A stretch of 64,000 bases of DNA from Nocardioides ferulae (lineage in GTDB: Bacteria; Actinomycetota; Actinomycetes; Propionibacteriales; Nocardioidaceae), in the NCBI RefSeq assembly GCF_003660455.1, contig NZ_QZVR01000001.1, positions 496,001 through 560,000 of the forward strand. The letters run 5' to 3'. Below the pieces are notes generated by a model, which was given only the letters and a program-made list of their open reading frames with translations, searched no databases and was not told the origin of the DNA. Positions 10,131 to 17,118 of the stretch are shown here, piece after piece. The position numbers were made by a program, and so were the translations under genes. The first letter of the stretch is position 1, and each line of letters starts with the position of its first letter.

Positions 10131-10192
10131 GCCCGGCATCCAACCACGGCCCGTCGGGGCCACGGAGCAGCCCAGATCCTCCCGCCGCGCCG

Positions 10193-10321
10193 CGGGAGAC
10201 CTGGGGCCTGCGGGCGGGCACAGCGCTGACCGGCGTCATCCTGACGGTCGTCAACGGCGCCCTCATGTACGGGTCGTGGGCGTTCTATCCCGAGCCAGAG
10301 CCCGGCACGATTCGCTCCTAG
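10193..10321 (+). pseudogene. possible remnant of a small membrane protein
   Basis: The frame ending at 10321 reads LRAGTALTGVILTVVNG followed by ALMYGSWAFYPEPEPGTIRS, a plausible single membrane segment with a charged tail. No in-frame start with a ribosome binding site is visible, so this may be the 3' end of a truncated gene. It may also be chance coding, since no family is recognised. Confidence 0.25.
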
Positions 10322-10353
10322 GCAGACCTCCGACTGCTGGTGGCACGAGTCGC

Positions 10354-10459
10354 ATACGCCTGAGCACGACGGTGGACGCCGATCTGCTCGAGGGCGCCCG
10401 CAGGGCGTCCGGGAAGCCGGCCGCGTCAGTATGCCGCCTACGACGCGCACCGCGAGTGA
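10354..10459 (+). pseudogene. decayed VapB-like antitoxin
   Basis: An ATA replaces the expected start before RLSTTVDADLLEGARRASGKPAA, which matches the ribbon-helix-helix opening of actinobacterial VapB-type antitoxins. A few bases later another frame reads YAAYDAHRE then stop, like the usual C-terminal tail. The middle is missing and the frame is broken. No VapC toxin follows. The assignment rests on motif memory only. Confidence 0.4.
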
Positions 10460-10466
10460 GTGGGCG

Positions 10467-10491
10467 AGTGGTACCGTCATCTGGTACCACT
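10467..10491. promoter_or_regulatory. palindromic operator of the yefM-yoeB operon
   Basis: A perfect 9-bp inverted repeat, AGTGGTACC and GGTACCACT, with a 7-bp spacer. It ends 14 nt before the yefM ATG and just before the GGAGGGGG ribosome binding site. The location suits autorepression by a YefM-YoeB complex. Confidence 0.65.
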
Positions 10492-10505
10492 CTGGAGGGG
10501 GTCTC

Positions 10506-10751
10506 ATGTCAGTCACTGCAAGCGAGGCGCGCAAGCAGCTCTTTCCGCTGATCGAGAAGGTCAACAACGACCGCGTCGCAGTGGAGATCACGTCGCGCCG
10601 CGGCAACGCCGTGCTGATCTCGGCCGAGGAGTTCGCTGCCTTGGAGGAGACGGCCTATCTGTTGCGGGTACCGGCCAATGCGAAGCGCCTTCTCGAGAGT
10701 CTTCAACAGGCCAGGTCGGGTGATCGGCACGAGCACGAGCTCGCGGAGTGA
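10506..10751 (+). CDS. yefM: YefM-type antitoxin (Phd/YefM family)
   Basis: An 81-residue antitoxin. The N-terminal dimerisation and DNA-binding part reads SVTASEARKQLFPLIEKVNND, with SRRGNAVLISAEEFAALEETAYLL, the family's hallmark. The C-terminal part is charged and disordered-looking, as needed to wrap the toxin. The start ATG has a strong GGAGGGGG site. The stop overlaps the toxin start by 4 bp (GTGA), which couples translation. The protein should neutralise YoeB and repress the operon through the palindrome upstream. Confidence 0.9.
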   Translation: MSVTASEARKQLFPLIEKVNNDRVAVEITSRRGNAVLISAEEFAALEETAYLLRVPANAKRLLESLQQARSGDRHEHELAE

Positions 10752-11005
10752 GGCTCGTCTTCACCTCGCACGGCTGGGACGACTACAAGCACTGGCTCCA
10801 AGCCGATCGGCAGGTTCTCAAGCGAATCAACCGGCTCATCGATGATGCGCTGAGGGACCCGGCCACCGGCATTGGCAAGCCAGAGCCGTTGCGACACATC
10901 TTCGCCGGTGCGTGGTCCCGTCGGATCACCGAGGAGCACCGGCTGGTGTACCTGGTCGACGGCGAGGACCTCGTCGTCCTGCAGGCGCGATTCCATTACA
11001 AGTGA
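10748..11005 (+). CDS. yoeB: YoeB-type mRNA interferase toxin (Txe/YoeB family)
   Basis: An 85-residue RelE-fold toxin with the family landmarks: FTSHGWDDYKHW at the N-terminus, then GIGKPEPLRH, WSRRITEEHRLVY and the C-terminal RFHYK carrying the catalytic His-Tyr pair. YoeB binds the ribosome and cuts mRNA at the A site. The GTG start overlaps the antitoxin stop. All expected catalytic residues (Glu, Arg, His, Tyr) appear intact, so the pair should be functional. Confidence 0.9.
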   Translation: MRLVFTSHGWDDYKHWLQADRQVLKRINRLIDDALRDPATGIGKPEPLRHIFAGAWSRRITEEHRLVYLVDGEDLVVLQARFHYK

Positions 11006-11013
11006 CGCAGCGG
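11003..11013. repeat. left copy of an 11-bp direct repeat around the recombinase region
   Basis: TGACGCAGCGG starts at the yoeB stop codon and recurs at 14814-14824, on the other side of the recombinase module and the transposase fragment. It could be a remnant of an integration duplication or chance. Confidence 0.3.
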
Positions 11014-11058
11014 GTCTGCTCGACAAGAGGGCTGTGCTCCCCGCCGATCGACTGGTCT

Positions 11059-11160
11059 GACCCCGCAGTGCGCTTGTACTTGCGCTCCGGATGGCGGCGG
11101 CTCGGCACGCTGCGGCCGGGCGGGCAGGTGATGGGTCGGTACCCCATCGCCGATAAGTGA
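11059..11160 (+). pseudogene. GNAT acetyltransferase, 3' fragment
   Basis: The reading frame ends at the TGA at 11158 with DPAVRLYLRSGWRRLGTLRP, the usual motif-B region of a GNAT (xxLYxRxGWxxxG), followed by a short tail. Nothing upstream encodes an acetyl-CoA binding motif. It looks like the tail of a gene cut off by rearrangement next to the recombinase module. Confidence 0.4.
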
Positions 11161-11170
11161 CATTATGTCA
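11158..11170. repeat. 13-bp palindrome upstream of the recombinase module
   Basis: TGACAT-T-ATGTCA, a perfect 6-bp inverted repeat with a 1-nt centre in an AT-rich patch. It could be a recombination core or an operator for the HTH protein. Confidence 0.4.
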
Positions 11171-11189
11171 ACTGTTAGTCTGCGTATTG

Positions 11190-11414
11190 CATCGGATGAA
11201 TCAATCGCGGGCGGCTGACCCCACTGCCCCGCCGGCCGGACCGAACCCAGCTCTGACCAGCGGAAACGCAGCACCGAACGTCGACGCGACGGCGTCAAAT
11301 CGTGCGTTTGCGGCGGAACGGCCACGCGTTGCGCCGCCACAGCAACACGCCGTTGACCTGCGCAAACACAGAGGACGTCTCATTGGATGCATCATGGAAT
11401 CACTGGATGAAACC
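11190..11414 (+). repeat. three imperfect direct repeats in the recombinase leader
   Basis: CATCGGATGAATCA (11190), CATTGGATGCATCA (11381) and CACTGGATGAAACC (11401) share CAnyGGATGmA. The last two are 20 bp apart, about two helical turns, just before the recombinase ribosome binding site. They could be binding sites for the HTH or accessory protein. The leader between 11204 and 11380 holds no clear gene. Confidence 0.4.
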
Positions 11415-11434
11415 AGATTCTTGGGAGGATCTCG

Positions 11435-12541
11435 ATGCAGGTTGATGGCTCCGGACGGGTCCGCCTGGTCGAGTCGGTGCCGGTCCTCCGGCCCGACGAG
11501 CAGGTGCTCCAGAAGATGCTCGAGGGCTGGCGCAACCAGCAACTGTCTCGCAACCTGCAGTTCGCGACCATCGACCAGCGGCTCCGGATGGTGGAACGCT
11601 TCATCAGTCACGTCAACGAAGACCCGTGGCACTGGACGCCCACGCACGTCGAAGAGTTCTCGGCCGACCTGCGCACCCAGAAGCACGTTGCCCACTCGAC
11701 GCTGCGCGGCTACCACTCCGCGTTACGTGCCTTCACCAGCTACATCAGCAACCCCGACTACGGGTTCGACGTAGTCTGCGAGCGGTTCTTCGGCACCCAC
11801 CCCGCGCAAGTCTTCTTCGACTGGAACACCGCTCCCCACGTCCAGGAGTACGACCGGCGTCCGACGAAGCGGCCGTACACCCGTGAAGAGATCAGCGCCT
11901 TGTTCGACCATGCCGACGACGAGGTCGAACGGATCGGCAAGTCCGGCCGCAAGGGCTGGCAAGCCGCCTACCGGGACGCGGTCATGATAAAGATCGCGTA
12001 CGGCTACGGGCTCCGGTTCAACGAACTGAGGCACCTACAAACGGTCGACTTCGCCCGCAACCCCCACGCCCGCGAGTTCGGACCGTTCGGCGTCTGCAAG
12101 GTCCGCTACGGCAAGGCGAAACGGTCATCCCCGCACAAGCCCCGCAGCGTCCTCACCGTCTGGCGTTGGACACCCGGCATCATCGAGGACTGGCTCGCCA
12201 ATGGTCGCGGTGACCCCGGCACCTTGGACCTCTTCCCCAGCGAACGAGGCGGACTGGTCGTCGAGTCGACGCTCATCCGACGGGTCCGGCGCTACTGCGA
12301 AGAGTTGGGGTTCTCCGATGGCCTCGATCTCCACTCCTTCCGTCGCTCCTACGCCACCCACCTACTCGAGGCCGGCTGGGACCCCCGCTTCGTCCAGGAC
12401 CAGATGGGCCACGAGCACGGGGCAACGACCGGCATCTACCACTTCGTCTCCGACGAGTTCAGGCGCTCCACGCTGAGAGCCGCGCTGGACCGTACGGTGA
12501 AGGAAGCCATGGCACGGACAGTTGAGGACGGCGGATCATGA
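11435..12541 (+). CDS. tyrosine recombinase/integrase, catalytically complete
   Basis: A 368-residue recombinase. The N-terminal SAM-like core-binding domain spans about residues 30-110, with TIDQRLRMVERFISHV and RGYHSALRAFTSYI. The catalytic domain carries Arg in YGYGLRFNELRHL, Lys in VRYGKAKRSS, His-x-x-Arg in LHSFRRSYATHLLEAG, His in MGHEHGATT and the Tyr nucleophile in GIYHFVSD. All catalytic residues are therefore present. The ATG has a GGGAGG site 7 nt upstream. The stop overlaps the HTH gene (ATGA). It should cut and rejoin DNA at paired sites and is probably responsible for moving the module. The family is close to actinobacterial stand-alone integrases rather than to XerC/XerD. Confidence 0.92.
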   Translation: MQVDGSGRVRLVESVPVLRPDEQVLQKMLEGWRNQQLSRNLQFATIDQRLRMVERFISHVNEDPWHWTPTHVEEFSADLRTQKHVAHSTLRGYHSALRAFTSYISNPDYGFDVVCERFFGTHPAQVFFDWNTAPHVQEYDRRPTKRPYTREEISALFDHADDEVERIGKSGRKGWQAAYRDAVMIKIAYGYGLRFNELRHLQTVDFARNPHAREFGPFGVCKVRYGKAKRSSPHKPRSVLTVWRWTPGIIEDWLANGRGDPGTLDLFPSERGGLVVESTLIRRVRRYCEELGFSDGLDLHSFRRSYATHLLEAGWDPRFVQDQMGHEHGATTGIYHFVSDEFRRSTLRAALDRTVKEAMARTVEDGGS

Positions 12542-12870
12542 GGCGCAAGGTCGACTACACGTGGCGGCTGGCCGAGCTGATGGCAGCTCGCGGTCTGCAC
12601 AACACCACGGACCTCATACCTCTGCTGGCCGAGCGCGACATCAATCTGTCTCGACCGCAGGTGTACCGGCTGGTCAACCAGCGGCCGGAGCGCGTCTCCC
12701 TGATGTTGATCGCGGCGCTGTGCGACATCTTCGAGTGCCAGTCGACTGACCTGTTCACGACGACCGCGACCGATGTGCGCGCACGCAAGACAGGCACCGC
12801 CTCCCCACCGAACGTCGTATCGCTCGACCGCTCGGTGCGGCCACGGCGCGCCAACATCCTCGACGAGTAG
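12538..12870 (+). CDS. Cro/C1-type helix-turn-helix regulator
   Basis: A 110-residue protein whose first 75 residues form a Cro/C1-like HTH: TWRLAELMAARGLHNTTDLIP, then LSRPQVYRLVNQRPERVSL and LIAALCDIFECQSTDLF. The last segment is typical of small Xre-type regulators. The remaining 35 residues are basic. Translation is coupled to the recombinase by a 4-bp overlap. Likely roles are repression of the operon or directionality control of recombination. Its position between two recombinase-related genes is the informative part. Confidence 0.85.
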   Translation: MRRKVDYTWRLAELMAARGLHNTTDLIPLLAERDINLSRPQVYRLVNQRPERVSLMLIAALCDIFECQSTDLFTTTATDVRARKTGTASPPNVVSLDRSVRPRRANILDE

Positions 12871-12884
12871 CGCCAGGAGCATCG

Positions 12885-14390
12885 ATGGAGCCGAAGCCGA
12901 CTGGCCTCTCCCCTCGCTCGACCGCCCGGGGCCGCCCTCGCGCCACGAGTACACGCGAGGATCCCTGTGCTCGCTGTAGCCGGAACATCCCCAGGCTCGC
13001 AGCCAACTGGCCGGAAGGCCGACTCTGCAACATCTGCTACTACGACGCCGTCCACACCCGCGGAACCTGCCCTGAGTGCCTCCAAGATCGGCTCCTACCG
13101 GGCAGGCGCGCCACCGACGGCAAGCCGATCTGCTCGACCTGCGCTGAAATCCCGGTCGACTTCCACTGCGAGCGCTGCGACGTCGAAGCAGCGCGGCATC
13201 GCGGACGACTCTGCGTCCGCTGCGCCCTGCGCGACGACCTCCACGGGCTGCTCGGCGGGGCGCCAAGCGACCCAGCTCTCGTCGGCCTGGTCGACGCTCT
13301 CTGCGCCTCGGACAGGCCCGAATCGATCCTCGTCTGGAAGCGTTCAACCAAGGTCCAGGAGCTGCTTCGCGGCCTCGGTCACGGCACCATCACTGCGACG
13401 CACGAGGGCCTGGACTGCGTACCCGGCAAACAGGCCGAGCATCTGCGTGCGCTCCTGCAGCACCATGGACTACTCCCCCAGCGCGACCCCTACCTTTCCC
13501 GCTTCGAGGGCTGGATCGAAGCCAAGCTCGACCGGCTGCCCGACGAAGTACGACAACCTGTTCAGAACTTTGCCACTTGGCATCACCTCCGCCGCATCCG
13601 TGCCAAGGCTGCGGCTGGCGCACCCACGCGAGGGCCGGTCCACTCCGCGAAGCAGGAGATCACCGAAACGGTGAAGTTCCTCGTCTGGCTCCACGACACC
13701 TATCAGCGCACTGCCGCCAGTTGCACGCAGCAGGACGTCGACGAATGGCTGGCCACCGGGCCGACGACGCGCAGCGCGATCAGGACATTCTTCGTCGTGG
13801 CGAAGAAGTCGCGACTCAACGCGGCGGTCACCGTTCAGCACCGATCAGCGAAGACCAGTCCATCGCTGAGTCAAGACCAGCGGCTCGCTTGGATCCACGA
13901 GCTCCTTGCCGGCGCTAGCGAGTCACTCCCCTACCGAGTCGCGGGGATGCTCCTGCTGCTGTACGCCCAGCCGCTGGTGAAGGTCGTCACCTTCCCAACC
14001 AGCATCGTCGACGACTCCGATTTCGGCATGAGCATCGCCCTCGGCACGCATCCGACCGACGTCCCCGAGCCGTTCGCGTCGCTGATCAGGGAGCACCTCG
14101 CGGAACGCCCGAACCTGCGTACCGGCGCCGGTCCTGACAGCCCATGGCTCTTTCCGAGCACCCTGGCTGGGCGGCACCTGCATCCGAACACTGTCATGGA
14201 TCGCCTGCGCGACCTGGGCGTCAACCTCCTGGGCGCCCGCAACCGTGCGATCGGCGAACTCGTACTCGAGTGCCCACCCTCGCTCGTCGCCGACGCACTC
14301 GGCTACAGCCCCCAAGTCGCCTTCCTCCACGCCGACAAGGCTGCTGAGCCGTGGGCGCGTTACGCGGGTCGAGCTATCGGATCCCCGTGA
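12885..14390 (+). CDS. zinc-finger protein with a degenerate tyrosine-recombinase domain
   Basis: A 501-residue protein. Residues about 28-125 hold six CxxC pairs (CARC, CNIC, CPEC, CSTC, CERC, CVRC), enough for three zinc ribbons. The middle resembles a core-binding region (TETVKFLVWLHDTYQR, DVDEWLATGPTT). The C-terminal 160 residues follow the layout of a recombinase catalytic domain: LLLLYAQPLVKVVTF where GLRxxEL is expected, PWLFPSTLAGRHLHP, then GARNRAIGELVLECPPSLVADALGYSPQ and a terminal ARY. The first Arg, the His-x-x-Arg box and the LGH His are absent, so it should be catalytically dead. A DNA-targeting or accessory subunit of the upstream recombinase is inferred. The ATG has an AGGAG site. 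Confidence 0.75.
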   Translation: MEPKPTGLSPRSTARGRPRATSTREDPCARCSRNIPRLAANWPEGRLCNICYYDAVHTRGTCPECLQDRLLPGRRATDGKPICSTCAEIPVDFHCERCDVEAARHRGRLCVRCALRDDLHGLLGGAPSDPALVGLVDALCASDRPESILVWKRSTKVQELLRGLGHGTITATHEGLDCVPGKQAEHLRALLQHHGLLPQRDPYLSRFEGWIEAKLDRLPDEVRQPVQNFATWHHLRRIRAKAAAGAPTRGPVHSAKQEITETVKFLVWLHDTYQRTAASCTQQDVDEWLATGPTTRSAIRTFFVVAKKSRLNAAVTVQHRSAKTSPSLSQDQRLAWIHELLAGASESLPYRVAGMLLLLYAQPLVKVVTFPTSIVDDSDFGMSIALGTHPTDVPEPFASLIREHLAERPNLRTGAGPDSPWLFPSTLAGRHLHPNTVMDRLRDLGVNLLGARNRAIGELVLECPPSLVADALGYSPQVAFLHADKAAEPWARYAGRAIGSP

Positions 14391-14396
14391 GCGGCC

Positions 14397-14760
14397 CACT
14401 GCTTCAGGGCTCAAGGGCTACGTCACCAACATCCCCGCCAACCTCATGCCGCCGGGCGGGGTGATCGGCAGCTGCCACGATTTGTGGTGGGTCGAGCAGT
14501 CGTTCCTCATGTCCAACCGAGCGCGGCCGATGTTCGCCCGCACCCGCGACGCGATCGAGGCACACCTGACCATCGTGTTCACCGCGCTCGCGGTCTCCTG
14601 GGCGGTGCAGGACCGGACCGGGTTGTCGCTGCGCCGGGTCCTCCGCACCCTCCGACCACTGCGCGCAGCCACGGCCGAGATCAACGGCGTGATCACCACG
14701 ATCCCACCCGCGCTCGGCCCCGACGACGACGAAAGATCACCCGTCGTACACCACGTAAGC
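14397..14760 (+). pseudogene. IS1634-like transposase, 3' fragment with internal loss
   Basis: The frame reads ASGLKGYVTNIPANLMPP, HDLWWVEQSFLMSNRARPMF, DAIEAHLTIVFTALAVSWAV and LRRVLRTLRPLRAATAEINGV. These are the C-terminal blocks of IS1634-type (IS4 group) transposases. The N-terminal two-thirds are missing. Four or five residues are deleted in the Glu-containing motif (MSNRARP instead of MSKxDLRARP), and the C-terminus has drifted. The fragment starts right where the recombinase module ends, so the module may have inserted into, or recombined with, an older IS copy. Confidence 0.75.
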
Positions 14761-14813
14761 GAACTGATCTGCCGAAGCATTGCTTGCGGCGACTTCTGCG
14801 TGTCAGAATCATT

Positions 14814-14824
14814 TGACGCAGCGG
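14814..14824. repeat. right copy of the 11-bp direct repeat
   Basis: TGACGCAGCGG, identical to 11003-11013. It lies just downstream of the transposase fragment and 29 nt before the next gene start. Confidence 0.3.
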
Positions 14825-14852
14825 AGCGCCTTCGCTGTTGCAAGGAGGCCTT

Positions 14853-15284
14853 GTGAACAGGAGCACGTTCCGCGCTGTTGCGGTGGGGGCGGCGCTAGGC
14901 GTACTGGTTGGTGCGGGTGGGCCGCACGCCTACGCTGCGGTTGTTGCATCCGACATCAAGTACTTCCAGACCAACACGGTTGACTATCAAAACCGTGCGC
15001 TGATGTACGACTCGAGCGACTCCACGACGATCTTGGGAAGAAACTCCCACGGTGATGCTTCACCCGGAAAGCTCGGGGCCAGAGCCAGGGTCTACTGGGA
15101 CAGCGGAACACTTTGTTCAGCCTCGGTCACTCGTTACAACTCCAACGCCACCGACTACTTCACCGTTACCTTCGACAGCAATTGCGGAGGCTACATCTAC
15201 TCAAAGGGCTTTACCGAGACTTGGAGCGGCGACGGATACGAGCGTGTGCAGACGTTCCGGACCGTCAACATTGGACCGCTATGA
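14853..15284 (+). CDS. small secreted protein of unknown function
   Basis: A 143-residue protein with a clear Sec signal peptide (NRSTFRAVAVGAALGVLVGAGG, cleavage probably after AYA). The mature part of about 115 residues is rich in Ser, Thr, Tyr and Asn, with two Cys residues that could form a disulfide (GTLCSAS and DSNCGGY). No family is recognised. The GTG start at 14853 has an AAGGAGG site 4 nt upstream. Base composition is visibly less GC-rich than the housekeeping genes, which suggests transfer. The stop overlaps the next gene by 4 bp, so the two are a translationally coupled pair. Confidence 0.7.
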   Translation: MNRSTFRAVAVGAALGVLVGAGGPHAYAAVVASDIKYFQTNTVDYQNRALMYDSSDSTTILGRNSHGDASPGKLGARARVYWDSGTLCSASVTRYNSNATDYFTVTFDSNCGGYIYSKGFTETWSGDGYERVQTFRTVNIGPL

Positions 15285-15775
15285 GCAGGATGGACCGGGC
15301 TATTACTCGACGTACTATCGCCTTCATGGCGGGGGCGTTTATTGCGGCAGGCGTAACCGGATTCGCTTTAGCGACTGCAAGCGGGTGGCCGCCAGTCGCA
15401 GGCGTGCACGCCGCCCAAGACTCTGGGGAAGAAGTCGCCCCGGACAAGAAACAAGACCCTGGCGAGAAATGGGCAACCTCCGACTACCCGGTCAACGCCG
15501 CGGGTCAGACTTACGGATCGGACGCGATGGCGTCCTCCGTCTCTGAAGCGCCCGACCTAATCGCGGTGGTCGGCGACTCCGGACAGTCCGGCTTTGTGAC
15601 CCGGGATGACCTGTACGGGCCCGACTTCGCCACCCCGGAGGAAGCGCTGGCCTGGCAGGACCAGATGCTTACTGACGGCGGGGTGACCATTCCGGTATAC
15701 ACATTGGAGGGTCGACAGATCGACACCTTCACCCTCCAGGCGGGCGAGGCCGGGTCGGAGCCGAAGGGCAAGTAG
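15281..15775 (+). CDS. membrane-anchored or secreted protein of unknown function
   Basis: A 164-residue protein starting MSRMDRAITRRTIAF, with one hydrophobic segment near residues 13-35 (AFMAGAFIAAGVTGFALAT) and then an acidic soluble domain. The ending (GVTIPVYTLEGRQIDTFTL) looks like beta structure, and a possible short domain with EEALAWQDQML precedes it. Nothing identifies a family. The ATG overlaps the stop of the upstream secreted protein (ATGA), so both proteins probably act together outside the membrane. The pair lies between mobile-element debris and the argS fragment, consistent with island cargo. Confidence 0.65.
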   Translation: MSRMDRAITRRTIAFMAGAFIAAGVTGFALATASGWPPVAGVHAAQDSGEEVAPDKKQDPGEKWATSDYPVNAAGQTYGSDAMASSVSEAPDLIAVVGDSGQSGFVTRDDLYGPDFATPEEALAWQDQMLTDGGVTIPVYTLEGRQIDTFTLQAGEAGSEPKGK

Positions 15776-15777
15776 GT

Positions 15778-16249
15778 TCATCGACGCCGGACGAGGCCGA
15801 GATACCCCAACACGCGAGCAAGAGCATCGCCGACGACCGTTGTTCGGAGATGTGGGCGCCGAGTAGGAAGGCGCCGACCGGCGCCACCCCCGCGGCGTCG
15901 ATGACGACACGCTGCGGCTCCTCCAGAGGAACCCCGTGACGGGGGGTCGGTCACGGCTGAACTCAACCTGACGAGCAATCCAGTCGTCGCTGAAAGTGAG
16001 ATTGATGAACCCTTGCCCGCTGATCTCGACCTTTGCGCAAACGTCGGTGACGCCCAGGTGCTCGACGAGTAGTTGAGCGACCTCCCGGGGCGCCTTCCCG
16101 ACCCGCTTCGCGAGAGGCAGTGCCGCGTTGCTCTGCAGATCCGCGAACTGACTGGGACGAAGGACAGGGTCAATCCCTCGGAAGTCGTCGCCGAACGCAT
16201 CAGCAATGGCGTCGGAGACCTTCGAGTTGAGCACGCTGAGGGCGATCAC
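15778..16249 (-). pseudogene. argS: arginyl-tRNA synthetase, 5' fragment with frame damage
   Basis: The GTG at 16249 with a leaderless TAGGCT box opens the argS N-terminal additional domain: ADLQSNAALPLAKRVGKAPREV, then VEISGQGFINLTFSDDWIA. After about 100 codons the frame breaks. RVVIDAAG and HLRTTVVGDALARVLGYLG, the start of the catalytic domain, sit in different frames, and homology ends near 15790. Full ArgS is about 550 residues, so over two-thirds is gone. A functional argS must exist elsewhere in the chromosome. This copy probably came from a duplication or horizontal transfer that was later truncated. Confidence 0.8.
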
Positions 16250-16257
16250 GTGGAGGA

Positions 16258-16263
16258 AGCCTA
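16258..16263 (-). promoter_or_regulatory. leaderless -10 box (TAGGCT) of the argS fragment
   Basis: TAGGCT on the minus strand ends 8 nt before the GTG at 16249. The promoter of the original gene appears preserved. Confidence 0.45.
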
Positions 16264-16405
16264 GAAGGACTCATGCATGCGGAGATTCTCCGGGCCCAGA
16301 ACGCCTATACGTCCACTCTTGATACGCAGAGTGCCCAGTACCGCGGGCGACGGTTCCCTCAAAGCTCCCCTGCGCTACACCCCGCCCCGGGGCGACTCAC
16401 GGTTC

Positions 16406-16747
16406 TCATCGAAGATCCAGGAGCAGCGCAAGGATCTGGCGCACCTCACCGAGAACTACCGGACCGACGGTTCCGGTCCGCTCGACGATTCGCTCAGTGG
16501 AGACCGATCGGACATGTTGACACTGCGCTGCCGACGTCGCACCGAGACAGTTGGTCCCGTCGGGCTCGATGACCACCTCGGCGCCACTGTTCCGGATGGT
16601 GCGAGTCAAGGGCACGACCTGAATCACGTTCGGACCGCCCCGCAAGACTCGGGCGGCCGTCACGACGACAGCCGGTCGACGCAGTCCAGCCTCGCTGCCG
16701 CTGGGCAGTCCGAGGTCGAGATCGACGACGTCACCCGGCGTGAGCAT
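16406..16747 (-). CDS. mazF: MazF-type endoribonuclease toxin
   Basis: A 113-residue PemK/MazF protein. MLTPGDVVDLDLGLPSGSEAG leads into RRPAVVVTAARVL, the family's core strand. Next come VIQVVPLTRTIRN, then VVIEPDGTNCLGATSAAQCQHVRSVS and GEVRQILALLLDL. MazF cuts single-stranded RNA at short motifs. The ATG at 16747 was chosen because the domain begins there. It overlaps the antitoxin end by 17 bp, so expression is coupled. The loop between strands 1 and 2 is a little longer than in the shortest members, as in many actinobacterial MazF proteins. Confidence 0.85.
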   Translation of the reverse strand: MLTPGDVVDLDLGLPSGSEAGLRRPAVVVTAARVLRGGPNVIQVVPLTRTIRNSGAEVVIEPDGTNCLGATSAAQCQHVRSVSTERIVERTGTVGPVVLGEVRQILALLLDLR

Positions 16748-16928
16748 CAAGCCAAGCTGTCTCGTCGTCGGTGAGATCAGCGGCGAGGTCTCGAGCAAGG
16801 CCGTCCTGGCGGAGGGCACGGATCGCCCGACTCACCGTCTCGTCGATGGTCTCGTGGCGCTCGGCAGCCAAGCGGGTCACGGATGCGTGCGTGGCCCTGC
16901 TGATCCGGATCGTTGTCGTCTCACCCAC
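16731..16928 (-). CDS. antitoxin of the MazEF pair (ribbon-helix-helix type)
   Basis: A 65-residue protein with an N-terminal ribbon-helix-helix motif: TTTIRISRATHASVTRLAAERHETIDETVSRAIRALR. An acidic C-terminal tail (LTDDETAWLDAHAG) follows, suited to blocking the MazF RNA groove. The GTG start at 16928 is the first in the frame. The gene lies directly upstream of and overlaps the toxin. It is not a classical AbrB-fold MazE but the RHH type common in actinobacteria. An inverted repeat 20 nt upstream is the probable operator. Confidence 0.82.
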   Translation of the reverse strand: MGETTTIRISRATHASVTRLAAERHETIDETVSRAIRALRQDGLARDLAADLTDDETAWLDAHAG

Positions 16929-16947
16929 GAGGTGGATCGTACGTTCG

Positions 16948-16965
16948 GTAGACAGGATCGTCTAC
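16948..16965. promoter_or_regulatory. inverted repeat, probable mazEF operator
   Basis: GTAGAC and GTCTAC with a 6-bp spacer, about 20 nt upstream of the antitoxin start. The RHH antitoxin is the likely binder. A TACGAT box between it and the start could be the -10 element. Confidence 0.5.
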
Positions 16966-17118
16966 AAGGCCTGGTTGCCGCAGGTCTCCTCCGTCGCCAA
17001 GCCGTGACCATGCCGACGCCGATCAGCTGGTCCCGTTCAGCTCGAGTTCGCCTGCGAACGGCGAGCCGTCCGTCCGGCCTCCCAGTACATCTCCACCACC
17101 CAGGACTGTGGCGTCAGA

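Larger units (their letters stand above)
11158..14390 (+). mobile_element. candidate three-gene tyrosine-recombinase element
   Basis: The unit contains an AT-richer leader with a 13-bp palindrome and three imperfect direct repeats. The leader is followed by three closely packed co-directional genes: tyrosine recombinase, Cro/C1-type HTH, and zinc-finger protein with a degenerate recombinase domain. The gene stops and starts overlap or lie 14 nt apart, so one transcript is likely. The left limit is inferred from the end of the GNAT fragment, and the right limit from the start of a truncated transposase at about 14397. True ends are not proven. Confidence 0.5.

Noticed and set aside
15281..15775. 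Reading the second small exported protein from a start inside the first gene (near 15113)
   Set aside because: The longer frame has no ribosome binding site and overlaps most of the upstream gene. The ATGA overlap at 15281 followed by a hydrophobic segment is a better start.
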